Assembly (NCBI RefSeq): GCF_014203955.1
Contig: NZ_JACHKA010000001.1
Coordinates: 806,001-870,000, forward strand
Direction of reading: 5' to 3'
Origin: Sphingobium lignivorans
GTDB lineage: Bacteria > Pseudomonadota > Alphaproteobacteria > Sphingomonadales > Sphingomonadaceae
Length of the DNA stretch: 64,000 nt
Shown here: in pieces, positions 43,645 to 54,906 of the stretch
Numbering within the stretch: the stretch's first letter is position 1
Layout of the letters: each line of letters starts with the position of its first letter
Made by a program: the position numbers and the translations under genes
The notes under the pieces: generated by a model
Told to the model about the DNA's origin: nothing
The model's input: the letters and a program-made list of their open reading frames with translations, nothing else
Database searches by the model: none

Positions 43645-44376
43645 TCATCCGCGCGCCGCATCCATTTGCCGGCGCATTTCAGCCACGCTTTCGTGCAGGC
43701 CGAGGAAAATCGCTTCGCCGATCAGGAAATGGCCGATGTTGAGCTCGGCGATCTGCGGAATGGCAGCGATTGGCCCGACATTGTCATAAGTGAGGCCATG
43801 GCCGGCATGGGGCTCGATGCCGTTCTTGGCGGCCAGGGCGGCCATGTCGGCGATGCGGCGCAATTCCGCTGTGCGTTCTGTGCCTTCGACCTCGCAATAA
43901 CGGCCGGTATGCAGCTCGACGACAGGCGCGCGCAGGCGCAGCGCCGCCTCGATCTGACGTGGATCCGCCTCGATGAACAGCGACACCCGGCAGCCGGCCT
44001 CGCGCAGCCGGTCGATCATCGGCGCCAGATGATTGTGCAGTCCCGCCGCGTCGAGTCCACCCTCGGTCGTTCGTTCCTCGCGCCGCTCGGGCACGAGACA
44101 CACGGCATGCGGCCGGTGGCGCAGCGCGATCGCCAGCATTTCCTCCGTCGCGGCCATCTCGAAATTGAACGGGATGTCCAGTTCGGCCGAGAGGCGGGCG
44201 ATGTCCTCATCGGTGATGTGTCGCCTGTCCTCGCGCAGATGCGCGGTGATGCCGTCCGCACCGGCGGCCTGCGCCGCCAGCGCTGCGCGCACCGGGTCAG
44301 GATAGCGGGTTCCGCGCGCGTTCCGGATTGTCGCGACATGGTCGATATTGACGCCAAGGCGCAGATGGTCGGTCAT
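43645..44376 (-). CDS. pdxJ: Pyridoxine 5'-phosphate synthase
   Basis: A 243-residue TIM-barrel enzyme that joins 1-deoxyxylulose-5-phosphate and 3-amino-2-oxopropyl phosphate to make pyridoxine 5'-phosphate. [40 protein letters not shown], and the phosphate loop [14 protein letters not shown] match the family along the full length. Its ATG overlaps the stop of the preceding small gene. Confidence 0.97.
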   Translation of the reverse strand: MTDHLRLGVNIDHVATIRNARGTRYPDPVRAALAAQAAGADGITAHLREDRRHITDEDIARLSAELDIPFNFEMAATEEMLAIALRHRPHAVCLVPERREERTTEGGLDAAGLHNHLAPMIDRLREAGCRVSLFIEADPRQIEAALRLRAPVVELHTGRYCEVEGTERTAELRRIADMAALAAKNGIEPHAGHGLTYDNVGPIAAIPQIAELNIGHFLIGEAIFLGLHESVAEMRRQMDAARG

Positions 44377-44558
44377 GGGCAGACTACTTTCGAGAGGATG
44401 TCATATGCGAATCCCCCATTTGCCCGAGGATCGCCGAAACCGCTGAAAAGCGCGCCATCGAGCCGGCCAGGAATTGAGGCCGATTCGGCGAGCCAATATA
44501 TAAAGCCGGGCAGGGCCGCCGCCACCGCGATGAGTAGCAGGGCCCCGGCCCGGATCAC
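44373..44558 (-). CDS. Small membrane protein between pyrE and pdxJ
   Basis: A 61-residue protein starting at GTG 44558. It has one hydrophobic helix (about residues 4-23), then a polar segment with [14 protein letters not shown], and a Cys near the end. The start overlaps the pyrE stop (GTGA) and the stop overlaps the pdxJ start (ATGA). This double coupling makes it very likely a real gene and not a chance frame. I do not recognise the family. Confidence 0.65.
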   Translation of the reverse strand: MIRAGALLLIAVAAALPGFIYWLAESASIPGRLDGALFSGFGDPRANGGFAYDILSKVVCP

Positions 44559-45133
44559 TGCCGGCTGCCGGGCTTCGTCGCTGGGATCGCCGCCAGTTCC
44601 GGCGGCACTTCGTCCGGTTCGTAGACCGGGAAGTTGAGGCTCACCAGATTGAAGAAAGGCACGCCCAGATTGGCTTCGCCCGCCGAGCGATCCACCAGCG
44701 CGGCCTCCGCGATCACTTCGCCCCCCGCTGCGCGCACGGCGTCCATGGCCTGCCGCGAGGAGAGGCCCGTCGTGACGACGTCTTCCACCATCAGCACTTT
44801 CTGGCCCGGCGCGAGCGCGAAGCCGCGGCGGAAGACGAAGGTGCCTTCCGGGCGCTCCAGGAACAAGGCATCGCAGTTCAGCGCGCGGCCCATCTCATGG
44901 CCGATGATGACGCCGCCCATGGCCGGCGAAACGACCACATCCACGGCGGAGCGAATGTCGCGCGGCAGCTTCTGGGCCAGCGCGATGGCGAGGCGTGCGG
45001 CGCGCTCCGGGTTCATGAGCACGCGCGCGCATTGCAGATAGCTGGCGCTGTGCTTGCCCGAGGAAAGCAGGAAATGCCCCTGCAGCAGGGCATCGGCCGC
45101 CCGGAACTCGGCGAGCACTTCTGATTCTGTCAT
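44555..45133 (-). CDS. pyrE: Orotate phosphoribosyltransferase
   Basis: A 192-residue type I phosphoribosyltransferase that makes orotidine monophosphate in pyrimidine synthesis. The PRPP loop VLMVEDVVTTGLSS, the flexible loop FRRGFALAPGQK and the N-terminal LLSSGKHSASY match PyrE. It is the first gene of the pyrE - small ORF - pdxJ - acpS - lepB - AI-2E operon and is divergent from the cytochrome oxidase operon. Confidence 0.95.
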   Translation of the reverse strand: MTESEVLAEFRAADALLQGHFLLSSGKHSASYLQCARVLMNPERAARLAIALAQKLPRDIRSAVDVVVSPAMGGVIIGHEMGRALNCDALFLERPEGTFVFRRGFALAPGQKVLMVEDVVTTGLSSRQAMDAVRAAGGEVIAEAALVDRSAGEANLGVPFFNLVSLNFPVYEPDEVPPELAAIPATKPGSRQ

Positions 45134-45322
45134 TGGTCCATGGGCCTTCTTTATGTGCGCGGGGCAGATAGCGGCGGATGCGCGGACAATCAACGTCTCC
45201 CGCTGCCATTTGAGTGCTTGAGGCATCGGGAATGCCTGCGTATATGGCCCGGTGATGAAAGAGGGGGGCCGTTGTTTCCGCCTGGGAACCAGCGGCCTGA
45301 AAACGTAAGGCAGGTCGACCGC

Positions 45323-46315
45323 ATGAACATAAGAATCAAGGGCTTCATGATGGCGATGGCCATGGGACTGAGCGCGCTTGCGCCGTCCGCGGCTATGGCG
45401 CAGGCTGAAGCGGCTCCGGTCGCGGCGGCTCCGGCTCCGGAGACGCCCGCAACCACTGGTGAGGCAGCGGCGACCGCCGCGGCCCCGGCTTTCGACCATG
45501 CTAGGCCCGTCGAGGGCGTCGGCATGCCCAAGCCGGGCGAAACCTATTTCCAGGAGCAGGTGACGCCGACCGGCCGTTATGCCTGGTGGATGCACTCTTA
45601 TGTGCTGATGCCGGTGATCACGATCATTTCGCTGTTCGTGCTCGGCCTTCTGCTCTGGGTGATGGTGCGCTATCGCCGCGCCGCGAACCCCGACGCCTCG
45701 CGCACCTCGCACAATACGCTGATCGAGATCATCTGGACGGTCGTCCCGGTGCTCATCCTGGTCGGCATCGCCATTCCCTCGATCGACCTGCTCGCCAAGC
45801 AGTTCAAGCCCGCGCCTGCCGATGCGGTCACCGTCAAGGTCACCGGCTATCAGTGGTACTGGGGCTATGAATATCCCGACAACGGGATCGGCGAATATGT
45901 CTCGAACATGCTGACCGACGAGCAGGCGCTCGAGCGCGGCGAGCCGCGTCTGCTGGGCGTGGATAACCGTATCGTCCTGCCCGTCGGCGTACCGGTCAAG
46001 CTCATCATCACGGGCGCCGACGTCATTCACAGCTTCTCCATTCCGGCCTTCTGGGTGAAGGAGGATGCCGTGCCCGGCCGCCTCAACGAGAAGACCTTCA
46101 CGATCGAGAAGGAAGGCGTCTATTACGGCGTGTGTTCCGAGCTGTGCGGCGCGCGTCACGGCTTCATGCCGATCGCCGTCGAGGCCGTGAGCCCCGAACG
46201 ATTCGCGCAGTGGGTCAGGTCGCAGGGCGGCACGATGCCCGGCGAAGAGGCCGCCGCCGAACCCGCCGCCGCCAACGCTGCCGCGCCCGCCCCGGCGCCC
46301 GCTACCGCTTCCTGA
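45323..46315 (+). CDS. ctaC: Cytochrome c oxidase subunit II
   Basis: A 330-residue CuA subunit. A cleavable signal peptide (to about SAAMAQA) and an Ala/Pro-rich linker precede two membrane helices (about 95-118 and 135-157). The cupredoxin domain has the aromatic cluster YQWYWGYEYP and the CuA ligands in HSFSIPAF...CSELCGARHGFM. It takes electrons from cytochrome c. The C-terminus is another Ala/Pro-rich tail. First gene of the aa3 oxidase operon; ATG 45323. Confidence 0.96.
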   Translation: MNIRIKGFMMAMAMGLSALAPSAAMAQAEAAPVAAAPAPETPATTGEAAATAAAPAFDHARPVEGVGMPKPGETYFQEQVTPTGRYAWWMHSYVLMPVITIISLFVLGLLLWVMVRYRRAANPDASRTSHNTLIEIIWTVVPVLILVGIAIPSIDLLAKQFKPAPADAVTVKVTGYQWYWGYEYPDNGIGEYVSNMLTDEQALERGEPRLLGVDNRIVLPVGVPVKLIITGADVIHSFSIPAFWVKEDAVPGRLNEKTFTIEKEGVYYGVCSELCGARHGFMPIAVEAVSPERFAQWVRSQGGTMPGEEAAAEPAAANAAAPAPAPATAS

Positions 46316-46320
46316 GGTAA

Positions 46321-47997
<1,677 letters not shown>

Positions 47998-48013
47998 GGG
48001 ACGCGAACCTGTC

Positions 48014-48032
48014 CCCGGCAAGGCTCGCCGGG
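48014..48032 (+). terminator. Weak hairpin after ctaD
   Basis: A 6-bp stem CCCGGC/GCCGGG with a 7-nt loop lies in the 166-base gap between ctaD and ctaB. It may attenuate rather than end transcription, since the operon continues with assembly genes. Confidence 0.35.
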
Positions 48033-48163
48033 TGACAGTGCGGATGAAATGAATGGGGGCGAGGGCGCGCAGGTGTCCTCGCTGCACCGTTGAAACACTA
48101 TGGAAAACTGAGCCAGAGGTTTAGGTTTTGGCGAGCAAGGCAACTCTTCCCCCGGGCGACGCG

Positions 48164-49063
48164 ATGACGGCATCGGTTCCCCTGCCGGCCGAGTGGCGCG
48201 ATTTCGTCGCGCTGACCAAGCCGCGCGTGATGACGCTGGTCGTCTTCACCGGCCTGTGCGGGCTGCTCGTCGCGCCGGGCACCCTCCCGCCGGCGCTGGC
48301 GTTCACGGCGATCCTGTGCATCGCGCTCGGCGCGGGTGCCGCGGGTGCGCTAAACCAGTGGTACGAGGCGGACCGGGACGCGCGGATGAAGCGCACGGCC
48401 GGGCGTCCTCTCCCTGCCGGGCGGATGAGCCGTGAAAGCGCGCTCCACTTCGGCGTGGGACTGTCCTTCTTCTCGGTGCTGCTGATGGGCGTGGCGACCA
48501 ACTGGTTCGCCGCTGCCGTCCTCGCCGTTTCCATCCTCTTCTATGTCTTCATCTACACCATCTGGCTGAAACCGCGCACCGCGCAGAACATCGTCATCGG
48601 CGGCGCGGCCGGCGCCTTCCCGCCGCTGATCGGCTGGGCAGCGGTAACCGGAGACATCGCGGCGCTGCCGATCGCGCTCTTCGCGCTCATCTTCTTCTGG
48701 ACGCCGCCGCATTTCTGGTCGCTCGCCCTGTTCGTGCGGATGGACTATGCCAATGCCGGCATCCCGATGCTGCCGGTGGTGGCGGGCGAAACGGCGACCC
48801 GGCGGCAGATCCTGCTCTACACGGCGATCATGGCTGTCGCCGCGCTCGCGCCCGTTCTGCTGCGGCTGACCGGCCTGATCTACGGGCTCACGGCGCTGGT
48901 GGCGACCGGCATCTTCGCCGCCATGGCGCTGCAGGTTTCCCTGCGGCGAGAGACCGATCCGGCGCGCATGGGGCCGGAGAAGCGGCTGTTCAAATATTCC
49001 GTGCTGTATCTCTTCCTGCTGTTCGCGGCGGTGGTTGTCGATCACTGGGTGCGCGGCGCATGA
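48164..49063 (+). CDS. ctaB: Protohaem IX farnesyltransferase (haem O synthase)
   Basis: A 299-residue UbiA-superfamily membrane enzyme that adds a farnesyl group to haem b, giving haem O for the oxidase. [23 protein letters not shown] and the Mg-prenyl site [23 protein letters not shown] are diagnostic. I chose ATG 48164 ([14 protein letters not shown]) over a TTG at 48128 because conservation begins there. Its stop overlaps the next small gene by ATGA. Confidence 0.94.
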   Translation: MTASVPLPAEWRDFVALTKPRVMTLVVFTGLCGLLVAPGTLPPALAFTAILCIALGAGAAGALNQWYEADRDARMKRTAGRPLPAGRMSRESALHFGVGLSFFSVLLMGVATNWFAAAVLAVSILFYVFIYTIWLKPRTAQNIVIGGAAGAFPPLIGWAAVTGDIAALPIALFALIFFWTPPHFWSLALFVRMDYANAGIPMLPVVAGETATRRQILLYTAIMAVAALAPVLLRLTGLIYGLTALVATGIFAAMALQVSLRRETDPARMGPEKRLFKYSVLYLFLLFAAVVVDHWVRGA

Positions 49064-49185
49064 CTCCGGAAGAGCAGAAGCTGATCCAGGAGCGTCAGCG
49101 GGCGCGGGCCCGCGTCATGGCGCTGGTGCTGGGCGCGCTTGCGATCCTGTTCTTCGCGATCACTATCGCCAAGATGTCGAACTGA
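49060..49185 (+). CDS. 41-residue single-pass membrane protein of the oxidase operon
   Basis: A short gene, ATG 49060 to TGA 49185, overlapping the ctaB stop by ATGA and ending 7 bases before ctaG. The product is a charged N-terminal helix ([19 protein letters not shown]) followed by one membrane helix (about 20-37). Small proteins of this plan occur between ctaB and ctaG in many alphaproteobacteria and may aid oxidase assembly. Function not known. Confidence 0.75.
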   Translation: MTPEEQKLIQERQRARARVMALVLGALAILFFAITIAKMSN

Positions 49186-49192
49186 GGCGCCG

Positions 49193-49765
49193 ATGACGAG
49201 CATCACAGGGCAGCATTCGGGCAACCGGCGCACCGCGGTCATCGCGGGGCTGATCGCGCTGGCCATGCTCGGGCTCGGTTTCGCGTCGGTCCCGCTTTAC
49301 CGGCTTTTCTGTCAGGTCACCGGCTATGGCGGCACGACGCAGCGCGTCACGCAGGATCAGGCCGTTGCCCAGAAGATCGAGACTCAGGGCCGCCAGCTTT
49401 CGATTCGCTTCGATTCCAATGTGAGCAGTGGCCTTCCCTGGGATTTCTATCCCGAGAAGCGCCGCCTCAACGTGGGCGTCGGCGGCAAGTCGATGGCCAT
49501 CTTCATCGCGAAGAACCGGTCGGACAAGCCGGTGAAGGGCCGGGCGGTGTTTAACGTCACGCCGGAGCAGGCGGGGCGGTTCTTCTCGAAGATCGAATGC
49601 TTCTGCTTCACCGAGCAGACGCTGCAGCCGGGACAGCAGGTCCGCATGCCCGTGCTGTTCTATGTCGACAAGGAATTCCTGGACGATCCGGACAACAAGG
49701 ATGTCCAGGAAATCACGTTGAGCTACACTTTCTATCCGGTTGAGAAGCCGGGCAACGAGAGCTAA
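49193..49765 (+). CDS. ctaG: Cytochrome c oxidase assembly protein CtaG/Cox11
   Basis: A 190-residue copper chaperone that delivers CuB to subunit I. One N-terminal membrane helix (about 13-33) anchors a periplasmic immunoglobulin-like domain with the copper-binding CFCF in IECFCFTEQ, and [10 protein letters not shown] near the end. [14 protein letters not shown] after the helix is a Cox11 hallmark. ATG 49193. Confidence 0.96.
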   Translation: MTSITGQHSGNRRTAVIAGLIALAMLGLGFASVPLYRLFCQVTGYGGTTQRVTQDQAVAQKIETQGRQLSIRFDSNVSSGLPWDFYPEKRRLNVGVGGKSMAIFIAKNRSDKPVKGRAVFNVTPEQAGRFFSKIECFCFTEQTLQPGQQVRMPVLFYVDKEFLDDPDNKDVQEITLSYTFYPVEKPGNES

Positions 49766-49806
49766 ACAGGCGCGCGAACAGAGCGCTCAGATACGGGGAA
49801 CATCAT

Positions 49807-50637
49807 ATGGCCGGCGCCAAGAATCACGATTATCATATTCTGCCACCCAGTTTCTGGCCGTTCATGGGCTCCATGTCGGCGCTCGTGATGGCGATGGGCG
49901 CTGTCGCCTGGATGCACCCGGACGCTCTGGGCGGCTGGGGCGGCACCGGCTTCCTGCTCGGTCTCCTCGGCGTGCTCGCCACGATGTTCTTCTGGTGGGC
50001 GGATGTCATTAAGGAAGCACATGCCGGCGACCATACGCCGGTGGTCCAGCTTCACCTGCGCTACGGCATGATCCTGTTCATCGCCTCGGAAGTGATGTTC
50101 TTCCTCGGCTGGTTCTGGGCATTCTTCGATTTCTCGCTGTTCCCGACCGAGCTGCCGCCGATCAACGGGCTGTTCCCGTCCGAGGGCATCGAGGTGCTGA
50201 GCGCGTTCGAACTGCCGCTGCTCAACACGCTGATCCTGCTCTGCTCGGGCACCACGATCACCTGGGCGCACCATGCGATCATCCATGGCGATCGCGACAG
50301 CTTCAAGAAGGGCCTGTGGCTCACGATCCTGCTGGGTGTGCTCTTCACCTGCATCCAGGCTTATGAATATATGCATGCGCCTTTCGCGTTCGGTGAGACG
50401 CCTTATGGTTCGGCCTTCTACATGGCGACCGGTTTCCATGGCTTCCACGTGCTCGTCGGCACGATCTTCCTGATCGTCTGCCTCGTGCGCGCCTACAAGG
50501 GCCACTTCACGCCCCGCCAGCATTTCGGCTTCGAAGCCGCTGCCTGGTACTGGCATTTCGTCGACGTCGTCTGGCTGTTCCTCTTCATCGCCGTCTATGT
50601 CTGGGGCGGCTGGGGCGCGCCGGTCTACGCCGGCTGA
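49807..50637 (+). CDS. ctaE: Cytochrome c oxidase subunit III
   Basis: A 276-residue, seven-helix subunit of the aa3 oxidase. [27 protein letters not shown] and the Glu/His-containing [10 protein letters not shown] and [16 protein letters not shown] are strongly conserved. It stabilises the catalytic core and lipid/O2 path. 41 bases after ctaG. Confidence 0.97.
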   Translation: MAGAKNHDYHILPPSFWPFMGSMSALVMAMGAVAWMHPDALGGWGGTGFLLGLLGVLATMFFWWADVIKEAHAGDHTPVVQLHLRYGMILFIASEVMFFLGWFWAFFDFSLFPTELPPINGLFPSEGIEVLSAFELPLLNTLILLCSGTTITWAHHAIIHGDRDSFKKGLWLTILLGVLFTCIQAYEYMHAPFAFGETPYGSAFYMATGFHGFHVLVGTIFLIVCLVRAYKGHFTPRQHFGFEAAAWYWHFVDVVWLFLFIAVYVWGGWGAPVYAG

Positions 50638-50639
50638 CC

Positions 50640-51050
50640 ATGACAACAAGCGCTGACCAGACCGCGCGGGCGACACCGCTCGTTCGCGCGGCCCTGGCGG
50701 CGCGCTGCCCCCGCTGCGACGTGGGGCCATTGTTCGACGGTTGGGTGCGGTTCGCGCCCCGATGCCGGGCCTGCGGGCTGGACATAAACCAGTTCAATGT
50801 CGGTGACGGTCCGGCGGCTTTTCTCATCCTCATCGTCGGCGGCCTCGTGACCGCGCTGGCGCTGTTCCTCCAGCTGGCGGCGAGCCCGCCCTTCTGGGTG
50901 CATATCCTGCTCTGGGTCCCGCTGACGACTGTCCTGGTCGTGCTGTGCCTGCGGGCCTCCAAGGCGGCCCTGCTCATCCTCGAATATCGCAATCAGGCGC
51001 GGGAAGGGCGCCTTGCCGCCCAGCCGACGGTGCCGGACGAGACGACATGA
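50640..51050 (+). CDS. DUF983 membrane protein of the oxidase operon
   Basis: A 136-residue protein starting two bases after ctaE. A zinc-ribbon-like motif with two Cys pairs (CPRCDVG and CRACGLD, about 22-45) precedes two membrane helices. DUF983 genes usually sit between ctaE and SURF1 in alphaproteobacteria. The role is presumed to be in oxidase assembly but is not established. Its stop overlaps the next gene by ATGA. Confidence 0.85.
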   Translation: MTTSADQTARATPLVRAALAARCPRCDVGPLFDGWVRFAPRCRACGLDINQFNVGDGPAAFLILIVGGLVTALALFLQLAASPPFWVHILLWVPLTTVLVVLCLRASKAALLILEYRNQAREGRLAAQPTVPDETT

Positions 51051-51712
51051 TCCGGCCCGTTCCGCTGGTCCCGACGATCATCGTGGCGCTGGCCATCGCG
51101 CTGATGATCGCGCTGGGCCTGTGGCAGCTCGATCGCGCCCACGAGAAGGAAGCCGCCATAGCCATCTGGCAGCGGAACATGGCGCTGCCCGCCACGGCCT
51201 ATCCGGTTGCCAATCCCGTGGACGAAAGCCTCCTGTTCCGGCGCCTCTCCGCCCATTGCCTGCGCGTGGTGGACTGGCGCGTGATTGGCGGACGCTCGCG
51301 GGATGGCCGGCCGGGCTGGAGACATGTGGCCTATTGCGCCACGGGAGCGGAAGGCCCTGGACTGGTGGTTGATGTCGGCGTGAGCCTCGCGCCCGATGCC
51401 CGCGTCGCCTGGACCGGCGGTCCCGTGCAGGGCCTCGCGACCCACGAGCCGGACAGCACGCCCTGGCTCGACCGGCTGGCGCGCCGCTCCGCGCCGCTGC
51501 GCCTCATGATCGTGGCCGAAACGCCTGCGCCGGGACTCGTCGCGTCCGCGCCGCCCGATCCGGCCTCGGTTCCGAATAATCATCGCTCCTACATGGTGCA
51601 GTGGTGGCTGTTCGCGCTCGTGGCGGCCGTCATTTATGGGCTCGCGCTGCGCAAGCGCTGGCGCGGGCGCTCGCAGGGCGCGGTTTCATCCCCGCCGCCG
51701 CCGGGGTCCTGA
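51047..51712 (+). CDS. SURF1 family oxidase assembly protein
   Basis: A 221-residue protein with the SURF1 plan: an N-terminal membrane helix (about 6-24) with LGLWQLDRAHEKE after it, a periplasmic domain, and a C-terminal helix (about 185-203) preceded by NNHRSYMVQWW. SURF1 helps insert haem a into subunit I. It is shorter than many homologues. ATG 51047 overlaps the DUF983 stop. Confidence 0.92.
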   Translation: MIRPVPLVPTIIVALAIALMIALGLWQLDRAHEKEAAIAIWQRNMALPATAYPVANPVDESLLFRRLSAHCLRVVDWRVIGGRSRDGRPGWRHVAYCATGAEGPGLVVDVGVSLAPDARVAWTGGPVQGLATHEPDSTPWLDRLARRSAPLRLMIVAETPAPGLVASAPPDPASVPNNHRSYMVQWWLFALVAAVIYGLALRKRWRGRSQGAVSSPPPPGS

Positions 51713-51819
51713 ACGTCCGTCAGCCGCGTGCGAACGGCGGCATTTGCGAAGCCCCCTTATCCTGCCATGTGTCCGGGCGAGTTGCAGGGCGCGCAACTCA
51801 AGGCTAAGAGCGCCCCGTC

Positions 51820-53223
51820 ATGCAGTATGTGAGCACCAGGGGGCGCGCGGACGCGCTGGATTTCGAAGGCGCGACCCTGGCGGGGCTCGCGAGCGACGGC
51901 GGGCTCTATCTGCCCGAGCGCTGGCCGACCTTCACGGCGGAGGACCTCTCCGCCATGCGCGGGCTCTCTTATGTGGAAACGGCGGTGCGAGTCATCCTGC
52001 CTTTCGTGGGGGATAGCCTCAGCGAGGATGAACTGCGCGATCTGTGCACCCAGGCTTATGGCCGCTTCGCGCATGCCGCCGTCACGCCGCTCGTCCAGCT
52101 CGACCATGGTCACTGGCTGCTGGAGCTGTTTCACGGCCCGACGCTGGCGTTCAAGGATGTCGCGCTTCAGCTGCTGGGGCTGCTGTTCGAGAAGTTCCTG
52201 AGCCGCCGCGAGACTCATCTCACGATCATCGGCGCCACCTCCGGCGACACCGGCTCGGCAGCGATCGATGCTGTCGCGGGGCGCGCCGGGATCGACATCT
52301 TCATGCTGCACCCGGCCGGTCGCGTGTCGGACGTGCAGCGGCGGCAGATGACGACGGTGCTGGCGCCCAACGTCCATAACATCGCCATCGAGGGCAGTTT
52401 CGATGATGCGCAGGCGCTGGTGAAGCGCGCGTTCAACGATCCCGATTTCTCGTCCCGCTATGATCTGTCGGCGGTCAACAGCATCAACTGGGCGCGGCTG
52501 GTCGCGCAGGTGGTCTATTATATCTATGCCGGCGTCCGCCTCGGCGCGCCGGATCGCTCGGTGGCCTTCGCCGTGCCGACGGGCAATTTCGGCGACGTGT
52601 TCGCGGGCTATGTCGCCTCGCGCATGGGCCTGCCGATCGAGCGGCTGGTCGTCGCCACCAACGTCAACGACATCCTTCACCGCGCGCTGTCCGAAGGCGA
52701 TTACAGCCAGGGCACGGTCGTCCCCACCGCGACGCCGAGCATGGATATCCAGGTCTCGTCCAATTTCGAACGGCTGCTGTTCGACCTGAACGGCCGGGAC
52801 GGCGCGGCGCTGGCCGAGCAGATGAAGGGCTTCGAGCAGACAAGGGCCATGCGCCTCACCAATGCGCAGCGCGACGGGGCGGCTGCCCTGTTCTCCTCCG
52901 CGCGGATCGATGCGGACGGCATGTCCCGGGCCATGCGCTGGGCCTATGACGCGGCCGGGCAGATCATCGATCCGCATAGCGCGATCGGCCTTGCTGCCGC
53001 CCACACTGCGGCAGTGGACCCATCCGTGCCCATGGTGACGCTGGCAACGGCGCACCCCGCCAAGTTCCGCGATGCCGTCGAGCGCGCGACAGGTGTTCGG
53101 CCGGGGCTGCCGTCCCGCACGGGCGACCTGTTCGGACGCGAGGAGCGCTACGTGACGCTGCCGGCGACCTTCGAGGCCGTGACCTACTATATCGCCGGGC
53201 ACGCCGTGAAGCGGGGCAGCTGA
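51820..53223 (+). CDS. thrC: Threonine synthase
   Basis: A 467-residue PLP enzyme converting O-phosphohomoserine to threonine. The N-terminal STRG and GLASDGGLYLPE, PLP Lys112 in GPTLAFKDVALQ, and GATSGDTGSAAI (phosphate-binding) are clear, and length matches the long threonine synthase class. It follows the oxidase operon on the same strand after about 107 bases, a frequent order in sphingomonads. Confidence 0.96.
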   Translation: MQYVSTRGRADALDFEGATLAGLASDGGLYLPERWPTFTAEDLSAMRGLSYVETAVRVILPFVGDSLSEDELRDLCTQAYGRFAHAAVTPLVQLDHGHWLLELFHGPTLAFKDVALQLLGLLFEKFLSRRETHLTIIGATSGDTGSAAIDAVAGRAGIDIFMLHPAGRVSDVQRRQMTTVLAPNVHNIAIEGSFDDAQALVKRAFNDPDFSSRYDLSAVNSINWARLVAQVVYYIYAGVRLGAPDRSVAFAVPTGNFGDVFAGYVASRMGLPIERLVVATNVNDILHRALSEGDYSQGTVVPTATPSMDIQVSSNFERLLFDLNGRDGAALAEQMKGFEQTRAMRLTNAQRDGAAALFSSARIDADGMSRAMRWAYDAAGQIIDPHSAIGLAAAHTAAVDPSVPMVTLATAHPAKFRDAVERATGVRPGLPSRTGDLFGREERYVTLPATFEAVTYYIAGHAVKRGS

Positions 53224-53370
53224 GATCAGCGCTCCGCGCGCCGGATCGATGAGGGGAAGGCGGCGCCACGGGGCCTCACGTCCCCGCCATCGGCGTGCGG
53301 AAGACCTGCTCGCCGCTTTCCGGCCTTTGCGGGCTGGCGATCGCACGACAGAATGAGGCATCGAGACGCC

Positions 53371-54243
53371 ATGCAACTCCAGACCCTCATAGGCGAGCCC
53401 TGGCCCGATTACGGCCTTGTGGATTCAGGCGCGGGCCGCAAGCTGGAGCGCTACGGGCGCTATCGCTTCATCCGCCCCGAGCCGCAGGCGATGTGGCAGC
53501 CCGCCACCGCGGACTGGGCGGCGGACGCGAGCTTCATTCCCGCATCGGATGAGGATGGCGGTGGTCGCTGGCATTTTGAGCGGCCCGTCCCGCGCGAGGG
53601 CTGGCCGCTCGTCTGGAACGAGGTGCGCTTTCAGGCGAGCTGCACGCCCTTCCGCCATCTCGGCTTCTTTCCGGACATGGCACCGGTGTGGCAATGGGGA
53701 CGGGCGCAACTCGCCGGACTCGCAGAGCCGCAGTTCCTCAATCTGTTCGGCTATACCGGCGTCGGCACGCTGTCATTCTCGGCAGCCGGTGCGCAGTGCG
53801 TGCATGTCGATGCCTCCAAGAAATCCGTAGCGCAGGCGCGCGCCAATGCCGGCCTGTCCGGCATGGAGGCCAATCCGGTCCGCTGGATCGTGGAGGATGC
53901 GGCCCGCTTCGTTGCGCGCGAAGTGCGGCGGGGTCGGCGCTATGACGGCATCCTGCTCGATCCGCCCAAATATGGCCGCGGGCCGGATGGCGAGATCTGG
54001 CGGCTCGAAGAGGATCTGCCCGGTCTCATCGCGGATTGCCGGCGACTGCTCGATGGCGAAAGCCGTTTCCTTTTCCTCACTGTCTATGCCGTGCGCATGT
54101 CCGCGCTGGCGATCGGCGAGCTGCTGCGCGCGCATCTGGCGGATCTCCCCGGTCGCATCGAATGCGGCGAACTGGCAGTGCGCGAGGAAGCACGCGGGCT
54201 GCTGCTGCCCACGGCCATCTGGGCGCGCTGGTCGCGGGATTGA
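53371..54243 (+). CDS. Class I SAM-dependent RNA methyltransferase (RlmI-like)
   Basis: A 290-residue Rossmann-fold methyltransferase. The AdoMet site is NLFGYTGVGTLSFSAAGA, followed by VHVDASKKSV and the ILLDPPKYGRG catalytic loop, as in the COG1092 group that methylates cytosine-5 or guanine of 23S rRNA. It lacks the N-terminal PUA domain of RlmI. ATG 53371 was preferred to 53353 because conserved sequence begins there. Exact target unknown. Confidence 0.87.
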   Translation: MQLQTLIGEPWPDYGLVDSGAGRKLERYGRYRFIRPEPQAMWQPATADWAADASFIPASDEDGGGRWHFERPVPREGWPLVWNEVRFQASCTPFRHLGFFPDMAPVWQWGRAQLAGLAEPQFLNLFGYTGVGTLSFSAAGAQCVHVDASKKSVAQARANAGLSGMEANPVRWIVEDAARFVAREVRRGRRYDGILLDPPKYGRGPDGEIWRLEEDLPGLIADCRRLLDGESRFLFLTVYAVRMSALAIGELLRAHLADLPGRIECGELAVREEARGLLLPTAIWARWSRD

Positions 54244-54264
54244 GCCGCAGCGCCGCCGCCGGCC

Positions 54265-54906
54265 CTATTCCCGTCCGGCCCGCAGCGCCGCGCCGCCAGC
54301 GACGGGCGCGGCCGCGCACAACAGCAGCGAGCAGGCAGCGACGAGCTTGAGCGCGCCGACGCCGCCGGACTGAAGCGCGCCGGCGCCGAAGGTGAGGATC
54401 GGGACGGCGAGCGGCAGCACCAGCAGCCCGGTGAGCGCCCCGCTGCCGCGCAGGCCCGCCGTCAGCGCCGCCACGAGAAGCGCAAGCGCGGCGAGGCCGG
54501 GCGTGCCGACCGCCAGTCCCAGCATCACGATGCCCAGCATCTCCGGCTCCAGCTTGAGCAAGGCGCCGGCGGGAAGCGCTGCGAGTAGCAGCGGCGGTCC
54601 AAAACTCAGCCAGTGCGCGATGCCCTTGGCGAAGAGGATCGTGCCTTCGCCCGCGCCGCGCAGCACGAGCTGATCGATGACGCCGCTTTCGCGATCCGGC
54701 TCGATCAGCCGGTCGATGGGCAGCAGGCTGGCGAGCAAGGCGGCGATCCAGAGCAGGCCGCCGCCCGTCCGCGCGAGCACCGTGGCATCCGGCCCGACTG
54801 CGAAGGGAAAGAGCGCCGCGATGAGCAGCAGGAACGCGAGCGGAAGCCATATGCCGCCGCTGCGGAAGGCGCGGGCGAGATCACGCCGGACGATCGCGCC
54901 GATCAT
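54265..54906 (-). CDS. ccmB: Haem exporter membrane protein CcmB
   Basis: A 213-residue, six-helix ABC permease subunit for cytochrome c maturation. [12 protein letters not shown] near the start and [16 protein letters not shown] in the first cytoplasmic loop are CcmB hallmarks. It works with CcmA to release holo-CcmE. Its ATG overlaps the ccmA stop (ATGA). ccmC and ccmD, which often follow, are not here; a convergent methyltransferase gene follows instead. Confidence 0.93.
   Translation of the reverse strand: MIGAIVRRDLARAFRSGGIWLPLAFLLLIAALFPFAVGPDATVLARTGGGLLWIAALLASLLPIDRLIEPDRESGVIDQLVLRGAGEGTILFAKGIAHWLSFGPPLLLAALPAGALLKLEPEMLGIVMLGLAVGTPGLAALALLVAALTAGLRGSGALTGLLVLPLAVPILTFGAGALQSGGVGALKLVAACSLLLCAAAPVAGGAALRAGRE

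Noticed and set aside
48128-48163. TTG 48128 as start of ctaB
   Set aside because: The 12 extra residues are not typical of CtaB; the conserved sequence begins at ATG 48164.
53224-53370. A gene between thrC and the methyltransferase
   Set aside because: No frame with a plausible start and ribosome site; the gap holds nothing I can name.
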